A stretch of DNA of 6,921 nucleotides from Dehalococcoidia bacterium (lineage in GTDB: Bacteria; Chloroflexota; Dehalococcoidia; GIF9; AB-539-J10), in contig JAGYOV010000051.1 of the NCBI GenBank assembly GCA_018399375.1, positions 1 to 6,921 of the forward strand, written 5' to 3'. Below are positions 5,836-6,921 of the stretch, piece after piece (position 1 is the first letter of the stretch; each line of letters begins with the position of its first letter). Below the pieces are notes generated by a model. It saw nothing but the letters and a program-made list of their open reading frames with translations. It was not told the origin of the DNA and ran no database searches. Position numbers and translations under genes: made by a program.

Positions 5836-6921
5836 TTGGTTCAGAGCTATCGAGACGATATAAGGAATATAGCTATAGTTGCCCATGTGGATCATGGCAA
5901 GACGACTTTGGTAGATGCCATGCTCAAACAGAGCAAGATTTTTCGGCATAATGAACAGGTGGGGCAACTGATAATGGACAGCAACCCGCTAGAGCGCGAG
6001 AAGGGGATTACCATTCTGGCGAAAAATACGGCCCTGACTTATCAAGACGTCAGGATAAACATTATAGATACGCCGGGGCATGCTGATTTCGGGGGTGAAG
6101 TGGAGAGGGTTATGAATATGGCTGATGGGTGTTTGCTACTGGTGGATTCTATTGATGGCCCCATGCCACAGACAAAATTTGTATTGCGCCAGGCTATGAA
6201 GAGGAAGTTAAAACTTGTTGTGGTAATAAATAAGGTGGATAGGGAAAGATCACGGGTGGCTGAGGTGGTTAGCTTGACGCAGGATCTCTTTCTGGAATTG
6301 GCTACCTGCATGGAGCAACTTGATTTTCCTGTACTATATGTCAGTGCCAAGAATGGCACAGCCTCAATGGAAGAGGGGGGCAATGGTAAGGATCTAGTTC
6401 CTCTATTCGAGTGTATTTTGCGAGAAGTGCCGCCACCAGTAGTTGAGGATGGACCTCTCCAAATGTTGGTCTCCAGCCTGGATTATGATAACTACAAGGG
6501 AAGGCTTGCTATTGGCAGGATACGCCGGGGCAAAATGGCTCCTGGCGATTCTGTAGTTGTTATGAGAGGCGGTGGATATGTAACAAGCTATGACATTGCT
6601 CATATTTTTACCTGCTATGGACTCGAATTTATTGAAGTACAAGAAGCCATGGCAGGCGATATTGTAACTGTGGCTGGACTGGAAGAGATAAATATTGGAG
6701 ATACTATTGCCAGTCCTTTATGCCCTGAACCCCTACCGGGCATTGATATAGCTGAGCCCACAATGAAGATGACCTTTGGAGTTAACTCTTCGCCGTTTGC
6801 TGGTAGAGAAGGGCGCTTCTGTACTTCTCGTCATCTGCGCGGGCGGTTGTACAGGGAGTTGGAGACTAATGTCAGCCTCAGGGTTCAGGATATGGATAGT
6901 CCGGATATCTTTCTTGTTTCT
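5836..6921 (+). CDS. typA: Translational GTPase TypA/BipA, N-terminal part (runs off window)
   Basis: Ribosome-binding GTPase of the EF-G/LepA superfamily, linked to stress growth and ribosome assembly in other bacteria. The 362 residues present (of about 600-615 usual) include G1 AHVDHGKT (16-23), switch I LEREKGIT (52-59), G3 DTPGH (78-82) followed by ADFGGEVERV, G4 NKVD (132-135) and G5 SAKNG (170-174). Domain II follows (about 205-295), and then the TypA-specific EPTMKMTFGVNSSPFAG (307-323) and EGRFCTSRHLRGRL (325-338). This last block separates it from LepA and EF-G. The start chosen is TTG at 5836: AAAGGAG lies 5 nt upstream and the N terminus, about 15 residues before the G1 motif, matches homologues. 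An in-frame GTG at 5767 would add 23 residues, but its weak AGAAGGG site lies partly in a hairpin. It is transcribed divergently from the aroH block. The family call is certain; the start is probable. Confidence 0.95.
   Translation, partial: MVQSYRDDIRNIAIVAHVDHGKTTLVDAMLKQSKIFRHNEQVGQLIMDSNPLEREKGITILAKNTALTYQDVRINIIDTPGHADFGGEVERVMNMADGCLLLVDSIDGPMPQTKFVLRQAMKRKLKLVVVINKVDRERSRVAEVVSLTQDLFLELATCMEQLDFPVLYVSAKNGTASMEEGGNGKDLVPLFECILREVPPPVVEDGPLQMLVSSLDYDNYKGRLAIGRIRRGKMAPGDSVVVMRGGGYVTSYDIAHIFTCYGLEFIEVQEAMAGDIVTVAGLEEINIGDTIASPLCPEPLPGIDIAEPTMKMTFGVNSSPFAGREGRFCTSRHLRGRLYRELETNVSLRVQDMDSPDIFLVS

Noticed and set aside
6042..6642. Two minus-strand open frames opposite typA
   Set aside because: They oppose the GTPase and domain II coding sequence, with no motif; shadows of typA.

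Overview
The window holds a compact six-gene block on the minus strand (aroH, aroF, ribF, tyrS, a class V aminotransferase, serA), read from about 5500 down to 1. It is followed, across a roughly 340-bp divergent intergenic region, by the 5' part of the translational GTPase gene typA/bipA on the plus strand. Both outermost genes are cut by the window: serA lacks its C-terminal part and typA its C-terminal part. All six intact or partial minus-strand genes are recognisable housekeeping or biosynthetic enzymes with their key residues present. I see no mobile element, CRISPR array, tRNA or rRNA, and no sign of transfer.

The organism is a bacterium with moderate G+C (mid-to-high 40s percent by eye), good Shine-Dalgarno sites and at least two TTG starts. 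The combination of an AroH-type chorismate mutase, a type I-beta DAHP synthase with an N-terminal ferredoxin-like domain, a TyrZ-type tyrosyl-tRNA synthetase, and SerA next to a COG0075-type aminotransferase rather than canonical SerC fits Chloroflexota (Dehalococcoidia-like) or a related deep or Gram-positive lineage. This placement is an inference from protein style and gene order, not proven here.

Layout: aroH (5498-5115) starts the block with a good Shine-Dalgarno site and a candidate promoter about 40-60 bp upstream. aroF (5118-4090) overlaps aroH by 4 bp through a TTGA junction. ribF (4071-3148) follows after 18 bp, tyrS (3160-1943) overlaps ribF by 13 bp, the aminotransferase (1928-849) follows after 14 bp, and serA (807-1) after 41 bp. 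This tight packing, with no terminator-like hairpin in the gaps, implies one transcription unit.

Functionally the block joins both ends of aromatic synthesis (entry step AroF, branch-point step AroH) to tyrosine charging (TyrS), flavin cofactor synthesis (RibF makes FMN and FAD; FMN is the cofactor of chorismate synthase), and the first two steps of serine synthesis (SerA plus a transaminase). The intergenic region carries a 9-bp direct repeat inside the candidate aroH promoter, a 10-bp palindrome next to it, a perfect TATAAT inside a 13-bp palindrome facing typA, and a 7-bp hairpin in the likely typA leader. The window is mostly ordinary; the regulatory region and the serine-pathway aminotransferase are the parts most worth a second look.
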